Assembly: GCA_028871575.1 (NCBI GenBank)
Contig: JAGWMW010000007.1
Span: forward strand, 1 to 39,703
Direction of reading: 5' to 3'
Length of the DNA stretch: 39,703 bases
Source: Burkholderiales bacterium
GTDB taxonomy: Bacteria; Pseudomonadota; Gammaproteobacteria; Burkholderiales; Burkholderiaceae_C
The notes under the pieces are model-generated. The model was not told the origin of the DNA and did no database searches. It saw only the letters and a program-made list of their open reading frames with translations. This document shows, one piece after another, positions 8,240-21,070 of this stretch (position 1 is its first letter; each line of letters starts with the position of its first letter). Both the position numbers and the translations under genes were made by a program.

Positions 8240-10318
8240 TCAGGCGCCCGCAGGGCCGGCGGCGCCGGGGACGGCAGCCCGCGCCGCCATCGCATCGCGC
8301 AGCTTCTTCAGCCGCTCGCGCGGGTCGCCCTTGTCCACGGCCTCGTGCAGCTTCATCTCGGCGATGAAGCGGCTGGGCAGGCCCGGGGCCGTGTCGCGGC
8401 CGCGCTTGCGGCGCTTGAGGGTGCTGACGACCAGGGTGCGGCGAGCGCGCGTGATGCCCACGTACATCAGGCGCCGCTCTTCCTCGATGCGCGCGGGCGG
8501 CAGCTCGGTGTCCTGGTCGTCGCTGCCGCTGCGAAACGGCAGCAGGCCTTCGTTGACGCCGGCCAGCATCACGTGCGGCCACTCCAGGCCCTTGGCGGCG
8601 TGCAGCGTGCTCAGCGTGACCACGTCCTGCTCGTCGGCGCGGTCGGCCAGGCTCAGGATGAGGGCGATGGTCTGCGCCACCTCCAGCACGCTGTGGCGCT
8701 CGGCCTCGAAGCGGCTGCCCAGCTCGTGCGTCACCTGCCCGCCGCAGCGCTGGGCGATCCAGTCGACGAAGTCGAGCACGTTGCTCCAGCGCGCCGCCGC
8801 CAGCCGGGCGCTGTCCTCGCCGTCGTGCAGGTGCTGCTCGTAGCCGATGTCCTTCAGCCAGCCCAGCAGCAGCGCCCGGGCGTCCTCGGCCCCCGTGGCG
8901 TGGCGGGCCCGGTGCTGCAGGTCGTTGACCTCGCGCCCGAAGTCCTGCAGCGCCTCCAGCGCCTTGGCCTTCAGCGACAGCGCGAGGCTGGGCGAGAACA
9001 GGGCCTCGAACAGGCTGGTCTTCCAGCGGCCCGCGAACTCGCCCAGCGCGGCCAGGGTCTGGTGCCCGATGCCGCGCTTGGGCGTGGTGGCAGCGCGCAG
9101 GAAGGCGGGGTCGTCGTCGGGGTTGACGAGCAAGCGCAGCCAGGCGCAGAGGTCCTTGATCTCGGCGCGGTCGAAGTAGCTCTGCCCGCCTGAAACGCGG
9201 TACGGGATCTGCGCGGCGCGCAGCTTCTGCTCGAACACGCGCGCCTGGTGGTTGGCGCGGTACAGCACCGCGAAGTCGCCGAACTTCACGTCGCCGCCGG
9301 CGCTGCGCAGGGCCTGGATGCGGGCCACCGCGCGCTCGGCCTCGTGCTCCTCGCTGTCGCAGTCGATCAGGCGCACCGGCTCGCCGTCGCCGAACTCACT
9401 CCACAGCTTCTTCTCGAACAGCTTGGGGTTGTGCGCGATCACGGCATTCGCCGCGCGCAGGATGTGGCCGGTGCTGCGGTAGTTCTGCTCCAGCGCGATC
9501 AGCTTCAGCGCCGGGTAGTCCTGGGGCAGGCGCTTCAGGTTGTCGATGGTGGCGCCGCGCCAGCCGTAGATGCTCTGGTCGTCGTCGCCCACGGCGGTGA
9601 ATACGCCGCGCTCACCGACCAGCGCCTTCATCAGCTCGTACTGCACGGCGTTCGTGTCCTGCACCTCGTCGACCAGGATGTGCTGGAACTGCGCCTGCCA
9701 TTTCGCGCGCGCCTCGGGGTCACGCTGTAGCAGCTTCAGCGGCAGGCCGATCAGGTCGTCGAAGTCGACCGCCTGGTAGGCCTGCAGCCGCTCTTCGTAG
9801 CGCCGCATCACGCGCGCGGCGACCTGCTCGTCGGCGTCGGCGGCCTGGCTTTCGGCGCCGTCGGCATCCAGCCCCTGGTTCTTCCACAGGCTGATGGCCC
9901 ACTGCCAGCGCCGCGCCTGCGCGGCCTCGGTCGTGCCGCCGGCATCGCGCAGCACCCCGAGCACGTCGTCGCTGTCGAGGATCGAGAAGGTCGGCTTCAG
10001 CCCGAGGCGCTCGCCGTCGCTGCGCAGCATCCGCACGCCCAGCGAGTGGAAGGTGCTCACGGCCAGCTCGCGCGCAGCGCGCGGGCCGACCAGGGCCTTC
10101 GCGCGCTCGCGCATCTCGGCCGCGGCCTTGTTGGTGAAGGTGATGGCCGCGATCTGCTTGGGCTCCAGGCCGGCCTGCAGCAGGCGCGCGATCTTGTGCA
10201 CGATGACGCGCGTCTTGCCCGAGCCGGCGCCGGCCAGCACCAGGCAGGGCCCGGCCAGGTGGTGCACGGCCTCGTCCTGCGCGCGGTTGAGCGAGAGCGG
10301 CGGTGTCGGGGCGGTCAT
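8240..10318 (-). CDS. rep: ATP-dependent DNA helicase Rep (UvrD/Rep family)
   Basis: LNRAQDEAVHHLAGPCLVLAGAGSGKTRVIVHKIARLL; ITFTNKAAAEMRERAK; VDEVQDTNAVQYEL; VGDDDQSIYGWRGA; true start ATG at 10318. Confidence 0.93.
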   Translation of the reverse strand: MTAPTPPLSLNRAQDEAVHHLAGPCLVLAGAGSGKTRVIVHKIARLLQAGLEPKQIAAITFTNKAAAEMRERAKALVGPRAARELAVSTFHSLGVRMLRSDGERLGLKPTFSILDSDDVLGVLRDAGGTTEAAQARRWQWAISLWKNQGLDADGAESQAADADEQVAARVMRRYEERLQAYQAVDFDDLIGLPLKLLQRDPEARAKWQAQFQHILVDEVQDTNAVQYELMKALVGERGVFTAVGDDDQSIYGWRGATIDNLKRLPQDYPALKLIALEQNYRSTGHILRAANAVIAHNPKLFEKKLWSEFGDGEPVRLIDCDSEEHEAERAVARIQALRSAGGDVKFGDFAVLYRANHQARVFEQKLRAAQIPYRVSGGQSYFDRAEIKDLCAWLRLLVNPDDDPAFLRAATTPKRGIGHQTLAALGEFAGRWKTSLFEALFSPSLALSLKAKALEALQDFGREVNDLQHRARHATGAEDARALLLGWLKDIGYEQHLHDGEDSARLAAARWSNVLDFVDWIAQRCGGQVTHELGSRFEAERHSVLEVAQTIALILSLADRADEQDVVTLSTLHAAKGLEWPHVMLAGVNEGLLPFRSGSDDQDTELPPARIEEERRLMYVGITRARRTLVVSTLKRRKRGRDTAPGLPSRFIAEMKLHEAVDKGDPRERLKKLRDAMAARAAVPGAAGPAGA

Positions 10319-10393
10319 GGCGGCGCCGGATGATAGGGGCCGGCCACGCTCTAAACTTGCGCGCTGCAACTGCCAACGAGCCGGGAGACCCCC

Positions 10394-11560
10394 TTGACCC
10401 TCATGCCCTCGACGCGCCGCGTCTTCACCCTTGCGCTGCTGGCCGGCGCCCTCGGCCTGGCCGGCGCGGCCCGGGCCGCCGACATCCGCATCGGCGTGGC
10501 CGAAGCCCTGACGGGCGGCGCCGCGCAGTACGGCCAGAGCATCCGCAACGGCTTCCAGCTCGCCGCCGACGAGATCAACGCCGCCGGCGGCGTGGACGGC
10601 CGCAAGATCGCGCTCGTCGTCGAAGACGAGCAGGGCAAGAAGGAGGAGGCGATCAACGCCTTCAAGAAGCTGATCTTCCAGGACAAGGTGCTGATGCTGT
10701 TCGGCCCCACGCTGTCGAACTCGGCCCAGGCGGCCGACCCCGTGGCGCAGGCCGCCGGGGTGGTGGTCTTCGGCACCTCCAACACCGCCGACGGCATCAC
10801 CTCGATCGGCGACCACGTGTTCCGCAACTCGGTCACCGAGGCCGACGTGCTGCCGGTGACGCTGAAGACCGCGGTCGCGCACGCCCACATCAAGAACGTG
10901 GCCGTGCTCTACGGCAACGACGACGTGTTCACCAAGAGCGGCTACGACAACTTCAAGCACGCGCTCGAGGCGCTGAAGATCCCCGTGACCACGACCGAGA
11001 CCTTCGCCAAGGGCGATGTCGACTTCAAGGCCCAGCTCACCAAGATCAAGGCCAGCCACCCCGACGCCATCGTGCTGTCGGCGCTGCTGGCCGAGGGCGC
11101 GCCGATCATGGTGCAGGCGCGGCAGCTGGGGCTGAACGTGCCCTTCATCGGCGGCAACGGCATGAACTCGGTCAAGGTGTTCGACCTCGCCAAGGGGGCC
11201 TCCGACGACCTCTGGGTGGGCAGCCCCTGGTCGATCGAGAACCGCACGCCGGCCAACACCCGCTTCATCGCCGCCTACACGCAGGCCTACAAGTCGCCGC
11301 CCGACCAGTTCGCGGCCCAGGCCTACGACGCGATGCACATCGTGGCGGCGGCGCTGAAGACGGTCAAGCTCGGGGGCGACCTGGCGCAGGACCGCGCCGC
11401 GCTGCGCAACGCGCTGCCCGCCATCAAGTGGGACGGCGCCACCGGCCCCTTCGCCTTCCGCCGCGCCACCGACAAGGCCGGCCGGCCCGCCGGCTACGAC
11501 GCCGACCAGACCCCGATCGTCAGCGTGACCAAGGCCGGCCACTACGAGATCGTGAAGTAG
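10394..11560 (+). CDS. livK: Branched-chain amino-acid ABC transporter substrate-binding protein
   Basis: Signal peptide then ADIRIGVAEALTGGAAQYGQSIRNGFQLAADEINAAGG; TTG start at 10394 or ATG at 10403. Confidence 0.9.
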   Translation: MTLMPSTRRVFTLALLAGALGLAGAARAADIRIGVAEALTGGAAQYGQSIRNGFQLAADEINAAGGVDGRKIALVVEDEQGKKEEAINAFKKLIFQDKVLMLFGPTLSNSAQAADPVAQAAGVVVFGTSNTADGITSIGDHVFRNSVTEADVLPVTLKTAVAHAHIKNVAVLYGNDDVFTKSGYDNFKHALEALKIPVTTTETFAKGDVDFKAQLTKIKASHPDAIVLSALLAEGAPIMVQARQLGLNVPFIGGNGMNSVKVFDLAKGASDDLWVGSPWSIENRTPANTRFIAAYTQAYKSPPDQFAAQAYDAMHIVAAALKTVKLGGDLAQDRAALRNALPAIKWDGATGPFAFRRATDKAGRPAGYDADQTPIVSVTKAGHYEIVK

Positions 11561-11612
11561 CCGCGCCGGCGCGCAGCCAACGACCCTCGTCCCGCCCGCG
11601 GCGCCCCGCCCC

Positions 11613-12494
11613 TTGCTCGCGCAGCAGCTCTTCAACGCCCTGTCGCTGGGCGGCGTGTACGCGCTGTTCGCGCTCGGCTTCACGCTCGTGTTCGGGGTGC
11701 TGGGGGTGATCAACCTCTCGCACGGCTCGGTGTTCATGCTGGGCGCCTACGCGGCGCTGCAGGCGGCCACGCGGCTGCACTGGCCGCTGCCGGCGGCGCT
11801 GGCCTTCGCGTTCGCGTTCTCGGGCGCGGTGGGGTGGCTGATCGATGCGCTGGTGCTGCGCCCGCTGCGCGCGCGCAACGCCCCGCACCTGGCGCCGATG
11901 ATCGCCACCATCGGCGTGGGCATCGCCCTCAACAGCCTGGTGCAGGGGCTGTTCGGGGCCCAGAACCAGCGCTTCCCGGTGGCGCTGCTGCCGCAACAGA
12001 CGCTGCACGTCGCCGGGCTGGACGTGACGGCGCTGGAGCTGGGCATCGTGCTGCTGGCCTTCGTGCTGATGACGGTGCTGCTGCTGGCGCTGCAGCGCAC
12101 GCAGCTGGGCCGCGCGCTGCGCGCGATCGCCGAGTCGCCCAGGGCGGCGCTGCTGCTGGGCATCGACGTCGAGGGGCTGTTCCGGCTCACCTCTTTCGTC
12201 GCCGCCGGGCTGGGCGGGGTGGCCGGGGTGCTGATCGGCCTGTACTCGAACGCCCTGTTCCCGCTGATGGGCCAGCCGATGCTGCACAAGGGCATCGCCG
12301 TGATCATCCTGGGCGGCATGGGCGACATCCGCGGCGCGATGCTGGCCGGCCTGTTCCTGGGCTTCGCCGAGGTGCTGTCGGTGGCCTACATCGGCTCGAC
12401 GATGCGCGACGCGGTCGGCTTCGGGCTGCTGTTCCTGGTGCTGCTGCTGCGCCCCAGGGGCCTGTTCGGCAGCCTGCAGGAGCGCAAGGTTTGA
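11613..12494 (+). CDS. livH: Branched-chain amino-acid ABC transporter permease LivH
   Basis: LSLGGVYALFALGFTLVFGVLGVINLSHG; apparent TTG start. Confidence 0.92.
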   Translation: MLAQQLFNALSLGGVYALFALGFTLVFGVLGVINLSHGSVFMLGAYAALQAATRLHWPLPAALAFAFAFSGAVGWLIDALVLRPLRARNAPHLAPMIATIGVGIALNSLVQGLFGAQNQRFPVALLPQQTLHVAGLDVTALELGIVLLAFVLMTVLLLALQRTQLGRALRAIAESPRAALLLGIDVEGLFRLTSFVAAGLGGVAGVLIGLYSNALFPLMGQPMLHKGIAVIILGGMGDIRGAMLAGLFLGFAEVLSVAYIGSTMRDAVGFGLLFLVLLLRPRGLFGSLQERKV

Positions 12495-12582
12495 ACTCGG
12501 CCCCCGAGCGGCGCGCTGCGCGCCCGCGCTGCAGGCCCAGGCAGGGCTGCCCGGCCCGGAACGGCCCGGTGCCGCACCCGCG

Positions 12583-13461
12583 ATGGCCGACGCCCTGAGC
12601 AACTTCTGGGCGGTCTACAGCAACCTGGTGCTCAGCCTGGGCACCAACGCGCTGCTGGCGCTGTCGATCTACCTCACGCTGTCGTGCGGGCTGCTGGCGA
12701 TGGCCAATGCCGCCTTCATGGGCCTGGGGGCCTATGCCTCGGCGCTGCTGACGATGAACGCCGGCGCGCCGTTCGCGGTGTCGATCGGCGCGGGCATGGC
12801 GCTGCCGGCGGCGGTGGCCTGGGCCATCGGCAAGCCCACGCTGCGGCTGTCGGGCGTGTACCTGGCGATGGCCACGCTGGCCTTCGGCGAGGTGGTGCGC
12901 ATCGCCATCCTCAACGCCGAAGGCCTGACGGGCGGCGCGCTGGGGCTCAACGGCATCCCGCAGCTGACCCAGCCCTGGCAGGTGCTGCTGGCGCTGGTGG
13001 GGGCGCTGGCGCTGCTGGCGCGGCTGCGTCGCAGCAAGGTGGGCCGCGCCTACGAGGCGATCAAGGAAGACGAGACCGCCGCCGCGCTGATGGGCATCGA
13101 CGTGGGCGCGCACAAGCTGGGCGCCTTCGTGCTGGGCGCGGCGCTGGCGGGGCTGGCCGGCACGCTGAATGCCCACCTGACGTTCTTCATCGGCCCGAAC
13201 GAGTTCGGCTTCGACCGCGGCGTCGACATCCTGACCATGACCATCCTGGGCGGTATCCAGGGCCTGGCCGGGCCGGTGCTGGGCGCCTTCATCGTGACGC
13301 TGCTGCCCGAGCTGCTCAGCGGCCTGCGCGACTACCGGCTGATGGCCAACGGCCTGATCCTGGTGCTGATCGTGCTGTTCCTGCCCAACGGGCTGTGGGA
13401 TCCGGCGCGGCTGCGCCGCACATGGGGCCCGGCCGCGCTGCGCCGCCGGCAAGGCCGATGA
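12583..13461 (+). CDS. livM: Branched-chain amino-acid ABC transporter permease LivM
   Basis: Polytopic; LALSIYLTLSCGLLAMANAAFMGLGAYASALL; sits between livH and livG. Confidence 0.92.
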   Translation: MADALSNFWAVYSNLVLSLGTNALLALSIYLTLSCGLLAMANAAFMGLGAYASALLTMNAGAPFAVSIGAGMALPAAVAWAIGKPTLRLSGVYLAMATLAFGEVVRIAILNAEGLTGGALGLNGIPQLTQPWQVLLALVGALALLARLRRSKVGRAYEAIKEDETAAALMGIDVGAHKLGAFVLGAALAGLAGTLNAHLTFFIGPNEFGFDRGVDILTMTILGGIQGLAGPVLGAFIVTLLPELLSGLRDYRLMANGLILVLIVLFLPNGLWDPARLRRTWGPAALRRRQGR

Positions 13462-14274
13462 CGGGCCCGGCGATGCTGCAGCTGCGTTCGGTCTCGCGCC
13501 ACTTCGGCGGCCTGCAGGTGCTGCAGGACGTGAACCTGGCGGTGCCGGCCGGCGGCATCTTCGGCCTCATCGGCCCGAACGGCGCGGGCAAGACCACGGT
13601 CTTCAACCTCGTCACCGGCCTGCTGGCGCCCAGCCGCGGCGAGATCGAGCTCGACGGCACGAGCCTGCTGGGCCGGGCGCCGCACCGCATCACCCAGGCC
13701 GGCATCGCGCGCACCTTCCAGAACATCCGCCTGTTCAAGGCCATGAGCCTGATCGACAACGTGGTGGTGGGCATGCACCGCCACCTGCACGCCGGCTGGC
13801 CGGCCACGCTGCTGGCGCTGCCGCGCTTTCGCGCCGAGGAGCGCCGCGCGCGCGAGCGGGCACGCGAGCTGCTGTCCTGGGTGCGGCTGGAGCACAAGGC
13901 TGACGAGCGGGCCGACGCCCTGTCCTACGGCGAGCAGCGCAAGCTCGAGCTCGCCCGCGCGCTGGCCACCGAGCCGCGGCTGCTGCTGCTGGACGAGCCG
14001 GTGGCCGGCATGAACAGCACCGAAAAGACCGAGCTGATGCGCGAGATCGCCCACATCCGCGACCGCGGCTACACGGTCTTCATGATCGAGCACGACATGC
14101 GCTTCGTGATGGGCCTGTGCGAGCAGATCGCGGTGCTGAACTTCGGCCGCGTCATCGCCCAGGGCGAGCCGGCGCAGATCCGCCGCGATCCGCAGGTGAT
14201 CGAGGCCTACCTCGGCCGCGACGACGAGGACGGCGGCGAGAGCCGCAGCGAGACCGGTAACTCGGGGGCGGCCC

Positions 14275-14282
<8 letters not shown>
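13458..14282 (+). CDS. livG: Branched-chain amino-acid ABC transporter ATP-binding protein LivG
   Basis: GLIGPNGAGKTTVFNLVTGLL; ATG overlaps the livM stop (ATGA); LSYGEQRKLELARAL. Confidence 0.93.
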
Positions 14283-14994
<712 letters not shown>

Positions 14995-15010
14995 GGGCCG
15001 GCGCCGCCGC

Positions 15011-15141
15011 GGTGCGCGCAGCGCGCATCCCCATCTGACTCGTCGCGATTGTCTGAGCGCAGTGAGCATGAGCGAACGAAGCGAGTTTCGCGACGGGCCA
15101 AGAGACCGAGCACCGCAGGGCCGTCGATGCGCAGCATCGAC
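15011..15141. repeat. Composite palindromic intergenic element between convergent livF and metH
   Basis: TGCGCG-CAG-CGCGCA (15013-15027); CGTCGCGA...TCGCGACG (15041-15095); GTCGATGC-GCA-GCATCGAC (15123-15141). Confidence 0.65.
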
Positions 15142-15206
15142 CGCCGTGCCCGAAGCGCCGCCGGCCACCCGCACGCGCCTTGGCCACGCCAAGCCGGCCA
15201 GCGATC

Positions 15207-17963
<2,757 letters not shown>

Positions 17964-17967
17964 GCGG

Positions 17968-17989
17968 GCTCATCCAGGGCAGGATGAGC
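17968..17989 (-). promoter_or_regulatory. Riboswitch expression platform: hairpin GCTCATCC-TGCCCT-GGATGAGC that would hide the SD-like GGATGAG
   Basis: Perfect 8-bp arms ending 4 nt before the metH ATG; the 5' arm shares GCTC with the aptamer P1 3' strand. Confidence 0.8.
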
Positions 17990-18051
17990 GCCGTTGGCTG
18001 CAAGCCGGGGTTCCGAGCCTGGCGGGGTGGCCCCGTCGCAGCGCCCCTCGG
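17985..18051 (-). ncRNA. S-adenosylhomocysteine (SAH) riboswitch aptamer
   Basis: Minus strand CCGAGGGGCGCTGCGACGGGGCCACCCCGCCAGGCTCGGAACCCCGGCTTGCAGCCAACGGCGCTCA reproduces the conserved SAH riboswitch core; directly upstream of metH. Confidence 0.93.
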
Positions 18052-18156
18052 AAACCGAGCCGGGATTCTATCGGCTGGGCCCGGGCCCGCCGGGGGCTGC
18101 GTTAGCATGGGTCGACAGCCCCACCCCGTCCACCAGATTGCACCGGAAGGCAGAGG

Positions 18157-18837
18157 ATGAGCCAGATCCATTTCGTCGGCGGCGAAAAGGGGGGCGTCGG
18201 CAAGTCGCTGCTGGCGCGCGTGCTGGCCCAGCACTTCATCGACCGCGGCCTGCCTTGGGTCGGCTTCGACACGGACCGGTCGCACGGCGCGCTGCTGCGC
18301 TTCTACGGCGAATACGCGACACCGATGTCGCTGGACGGTCACGACAGCCTGGACCGCGTCCTCGAGGCCGCGGCCGAAGTGCCGGGCCGGCGCGTGCTCG
18401 TCGACCTCGCGGCGCAGACGCAGGGCGCGCTGCTGCGCTGGCTCGATGAAGCCGGCATCCCGGCCCTGGCCGGCGAGCTGTCGATCGGCCTGAACTACTG
18501 GCATGTGATGGACGCAGGGCGCGACTCGGTCGACCTGCTGGCGCGCTGGCTCGACGGCGCGGGCTCGGCCTTGCCGCTCGTGCTGGTGCTCAACGAAGTG
18601 CGCGGCGAGGCCTTCGACCAACTGGCCGCCTCGGGTCTGCAGGAGCGCGCCCAGGCCCAGGGCGCGCGCGTGCTGCGCCTGCGCAAGCTGCCCGATGCGC
18701 TGCTGCAGCGGGTCGACGCCGCCGGCAGCAGCTTCTGGGCAGCCACCCACGCCGGCAGCCTGGGCATCCTGGACCGGCAGCGCCTGCGGGTCTGGCTGCA
18801 GCGCGCGGCCGCCGATCTCGAGGCCCTGGGCGTCTGA
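18157..18837 (+). CDS. ParA/MobD-like P-loop NTPase
   Basis: MSQIHFVGGEKGGVGKSLLARVLAQHFIDRGLPWVGFDTDRSHG (deviant Walker A). Confidence 0.8.
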   Translation: MSQIHFVGGEKGGVGKSLLARVLAQHFIDRGLPWVGFDTDRSHGALLRFYGEYATPMSLDGHDSLDRVLEAAAEVPGRRVLVDLAAQTQGALLRWLDEAGIPALAGELSIGLNYWHVMDAGRDSVDLLARWLDGAGSALPLVLVLNEVRGEAFDQLAASGLQERAQAQGARVLRLRKLPDALLQRVDAAGSSFWAATHAGSLGILDRQRLRVWLQRAAADLEALGV

Positions 18838-18855
18838 CGGCGCTGGCCAGCGCCG
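18838..18855. other. 18-bp perfect palindrome right after the stop codon
   Basis: cggcgctggccagcgccg. Confidence 0.6.
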
Positions 18856-18960
18856 GGGCCCGGGCGGCCTGCGACGGACCGCTCAAGTTCCGGCGCGGGT
18901 CGGCCGATAAACCGGATGCGAGCCGGACAGAACCCCACCCGGCCGCAGGAAGGCGAGCCC

Positions 18961-19359
18961 ATGATCCCGCCCATCGGCACGATCCCCGTCGGTGCGGGCA
19001 GCAACCCGACGGTCACCGCCAGCAAGATCGCTGCCCTCAGCCGCCAGGCCAGCACGCTGCGCCAGGAACTGGCGCGCGCCCATCAGACGGCGCCCACCGT
19101 GAGCGACGCCTCGCCCTCCGAGGCGATCTCGCAGCAGCTGCTGAGCGTGCAGGCGCAGCTCAACCAGTGGATGCTGGTGGCGCAGCTGGCCCGGCTCGGC
19201 ACCGACGCCCCGGGGGCCGGGCCGGGCGCAGCCCCCCAGCCTTCGGGCTCACCGACCGATGCAACGAAGCCGGCCCGGCCGTCGCAGCGGCAGGCCGGCC
19301 CCCACGACCCGTACCAACCGCACAAGGCGCCGGGCAGCCTCGTCAAGACCCGGACCTGA
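18961..19359 (+). CDS. Hypothetical protein (Pro/Gly-rich C-terminus)
   Basis: MIPPIGTIPVGAGSNPTVTASKIAALSRQASTLRQELARAHQ; open frame, ATG at 18961; no family recognised. Confidence 0.6.
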   Translation: MIPPIGTIPVGAGSNPTVTASKIAALSRQASTLRQELARAHQTAPTVSDASPSEAISQQLLSVQAQLNQWMLVAQLARLGTDAPGAGPGAAPQPSGSPTDATKPARPSQRQAGPHDPYQPHKAPGSLVKTRT

Positions 19360-19424
19360 GCCGAACCCGACCCGGCCGATCCGGTCCTCCCGGGCAGCCC
19401 CGACGACCCCGGCGGCGCGCCGAT

Positions 19425-19457
19425 GAAAAAAGGGCCGGCCCTCGCGGGCCGGCCCTT
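19425..19457 (-). terminator. Rho-independent terminator of the porin gene
   Basis: Minus strand AAGGGCCGGCCCGCGAGGGCCGGCCCTTTTTTC, stem plus T-tract about 28 nt after the stop. Confidence 0.9.
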
Positions 19458-19484
19458 CCGTCCGGGGAACGGGTGACGCTGCCG

Positions 19485-20717
19485 TCAGAACCAGAGTTCC
19501 AGCTGCACGCCGGCCGCGGTCTTGGACGTCTTCGACTGCCCGTTGGCCAGTGCGTAGGCGTTGTTGTAGCTGAACGCCGAGACGTAGAAGCGGATTTCCG
19601 GCCGGTCGTAGAAGTTCGGGCCCACGGTCAGGGTCGGGGCGATCGTGAACTTGGTGACGTTCTCCGAGCTCTTGCCGTCGACCTTGGTGTTGGCGGTGCC
19701 CACTTCGGCCTGCATCTTGAAGTTCTTGGTCAGCGCGTAGGCCACACGGCCGGCGATCGACAGCGTCTTCGTGTTGAAGGTGCCGCCCGCGCCGTTCGGA
19801 AGCTGCGACTGCCCGTAATGGACGAGCGTCTGGGCCGTCAGCGGGCCGTTCAGCCAGGCCAGGCTGTCGGCGATGCGCCAGCTCTTGGTGTCGGAGCCGG
19901 CGTTGAAAGCGCCGAAGCCCATGTCGAGCCCGGCCGACCCGCGCGCCGTCTGCAGGAACAGGGTGTTGATGCCGCCGCCGGGCAGGCCCGACTGGATGTG
20001 CTGCAGCGTCAGGCCCAGGCCGCTCTTGCCGCCCGCACCGTCGAACTTCGTGCTGCTGACCACCAGGCGCAGCTGGCCGCCCGGGTTCACGGGCATGCTC
20101 TGCAGGTCGAAGTTCAGCAGCGTGCCGGCATTGGTGGTGGTGGTGGAGTCCTGGAAGCGGAAGACCGCCACGCCCAGCGAGCCGAAGCCCGTGTCGATGC
20201 CGTCGGCGCCGGCGCCCGTGGCGTTTTGGCCCAGGCCGCCCATCAGGTAGAAGCTGTCGTCGAAGTGGACGTCGGCGCGATGGTAGAAGCGGCGACCGAC
20301 CCAGAACGACACGTTCGGCGCAATGTCGTAGCCCCTGCCCTCGAGGTAGAGCTGGCTCACCGCCGGCGTGTTGGCCAACTGGTTGCCGAGCTGCGACGTA
20401 TCGGGCGTCGAACCCGTGCTGTAGAAGTTGGTCATCAGCTCGGCCTTGTAGGTGACGCCACCCATGGTCGCGTTCTGGACCAGACCGAATTCGCCGTACG
20501 TGTTGCACTCGTTGCCGAGGCGGCCGATGCCGCCGTGGCCCGGGGCGGCGGAGCCGTTGGCATCCACGCCGCCGCCGTTGAAGCAGCGCTGGCCGTCGCC
20601 GGAGGCCTGTTTCTGGCCGGGACCGACGCGCGTGTAGCCGGTGAAATCGACGGCGTAGGCGCCGCTCGACAGCAGGCCGAGCACGGCTGCGGCGATCAGG
20701 GTCTGTTTGATTCTCAT
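19485..20717 (-). CDS. lamB: LamB-type maltoporin / carbohydrate porin
   Basis: Signal peptide; VDFTGYTRVGPGQK...RCFNGG...GRLGNECNTYGEFGL; WVGRRFYHRADVHFDDSFY; terminal F; ATG at 20717. Confidence 0.88.
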   Translation of the reverse strand: MRIKQTLIAAAVLGLLSSGAYAVDFTGYTRVGPGQKQASGDGQRCFNGGGVDANGSAAPGHGGIGRLGNECNTYGEFGLVQNATMGGVTYKAELMTNFYSTGSTPDTSQLGNQLANTPAVSQLYLEGRGYDIAPNVSFWVGRRFYHRADVHFDDSFYLMGGLGQNATGAGADGIDTGFGSLGVAVFRFQDSTTTTNAGTLLNFDLQSMPVNPGGQLRLVVSSTKFDGAGGKSGLGLTLQHIQSGLPGGGINTLFLQTARGSAGLDMGFGAFNAGSDTKSWRIADSLAWLNGPLTAQTLVHYGQSQLPNGAGGTFNTKTLSIAGRVAYALTKNFKMQAEVGTANTKVDGKSSENVTKFTIAPTLTVGPNFYDRPEIRFYVSAFSYNNAYALANGQSKTSKTAAGVQLELWF

Positions 20718-20840
20718 GCTTGACTCCAGAGATGTCTCTTGTTTGGAAGAATCCGGCGCACCGGCAGACTCGAGCAACCCTCTGCCGAGCGCGCTGGGAC
20801 GGGCAATCCGATCGGTACAACGTTCATTGCAGGCGTGGCG

Positions 20841-20864
20841 CCAGCCGCCATCGACGGCGGCTGG
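20841..20864 (-). other. Perfect 9-bp inverted repeat upstream of lamB
   Basis: ccagccgcc-atcgac-ggcggctgg. Confidence 0.65.
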
Positions 20865-21070
20865 ATCTCGCACCTGCGACCTCAGCACTCCCTTTCGCCG
20901 AGTCGTCGGTTGGCGACGCGCGAATCGTTCGGCGCGAGCCGCTCTTGGCGACGGCGCTGTTCTTTGGGCGTGCACCTGCTCATGACGCCGCAGACTTTAT
21001 TAGCACCGTTGCCGAGGCCACACACGGGTTTGTACGCACAGTGCAGGAATGCAACACACGATCCAAAGCG

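Noticed and set aside
10319-11737. N-terminal extension of rep to a 1165-aa ORF
   Set aside because: The extension is antisense to livK; the helicase homology begins at ATG 10318
18838-18855. 18-bp palindrome as an intrinsic terminator
   Set aside because: No T-tract; listed only as a palindrome
20828-20843. TGGCGCC-ACGC-CTGCA on the minus strand as a sigma-54 promoter for lamB
   Set aside because: Three consensus mismatches; GG-N10-GC is frequent by chance in this composition and no RpoN link is known for this gene
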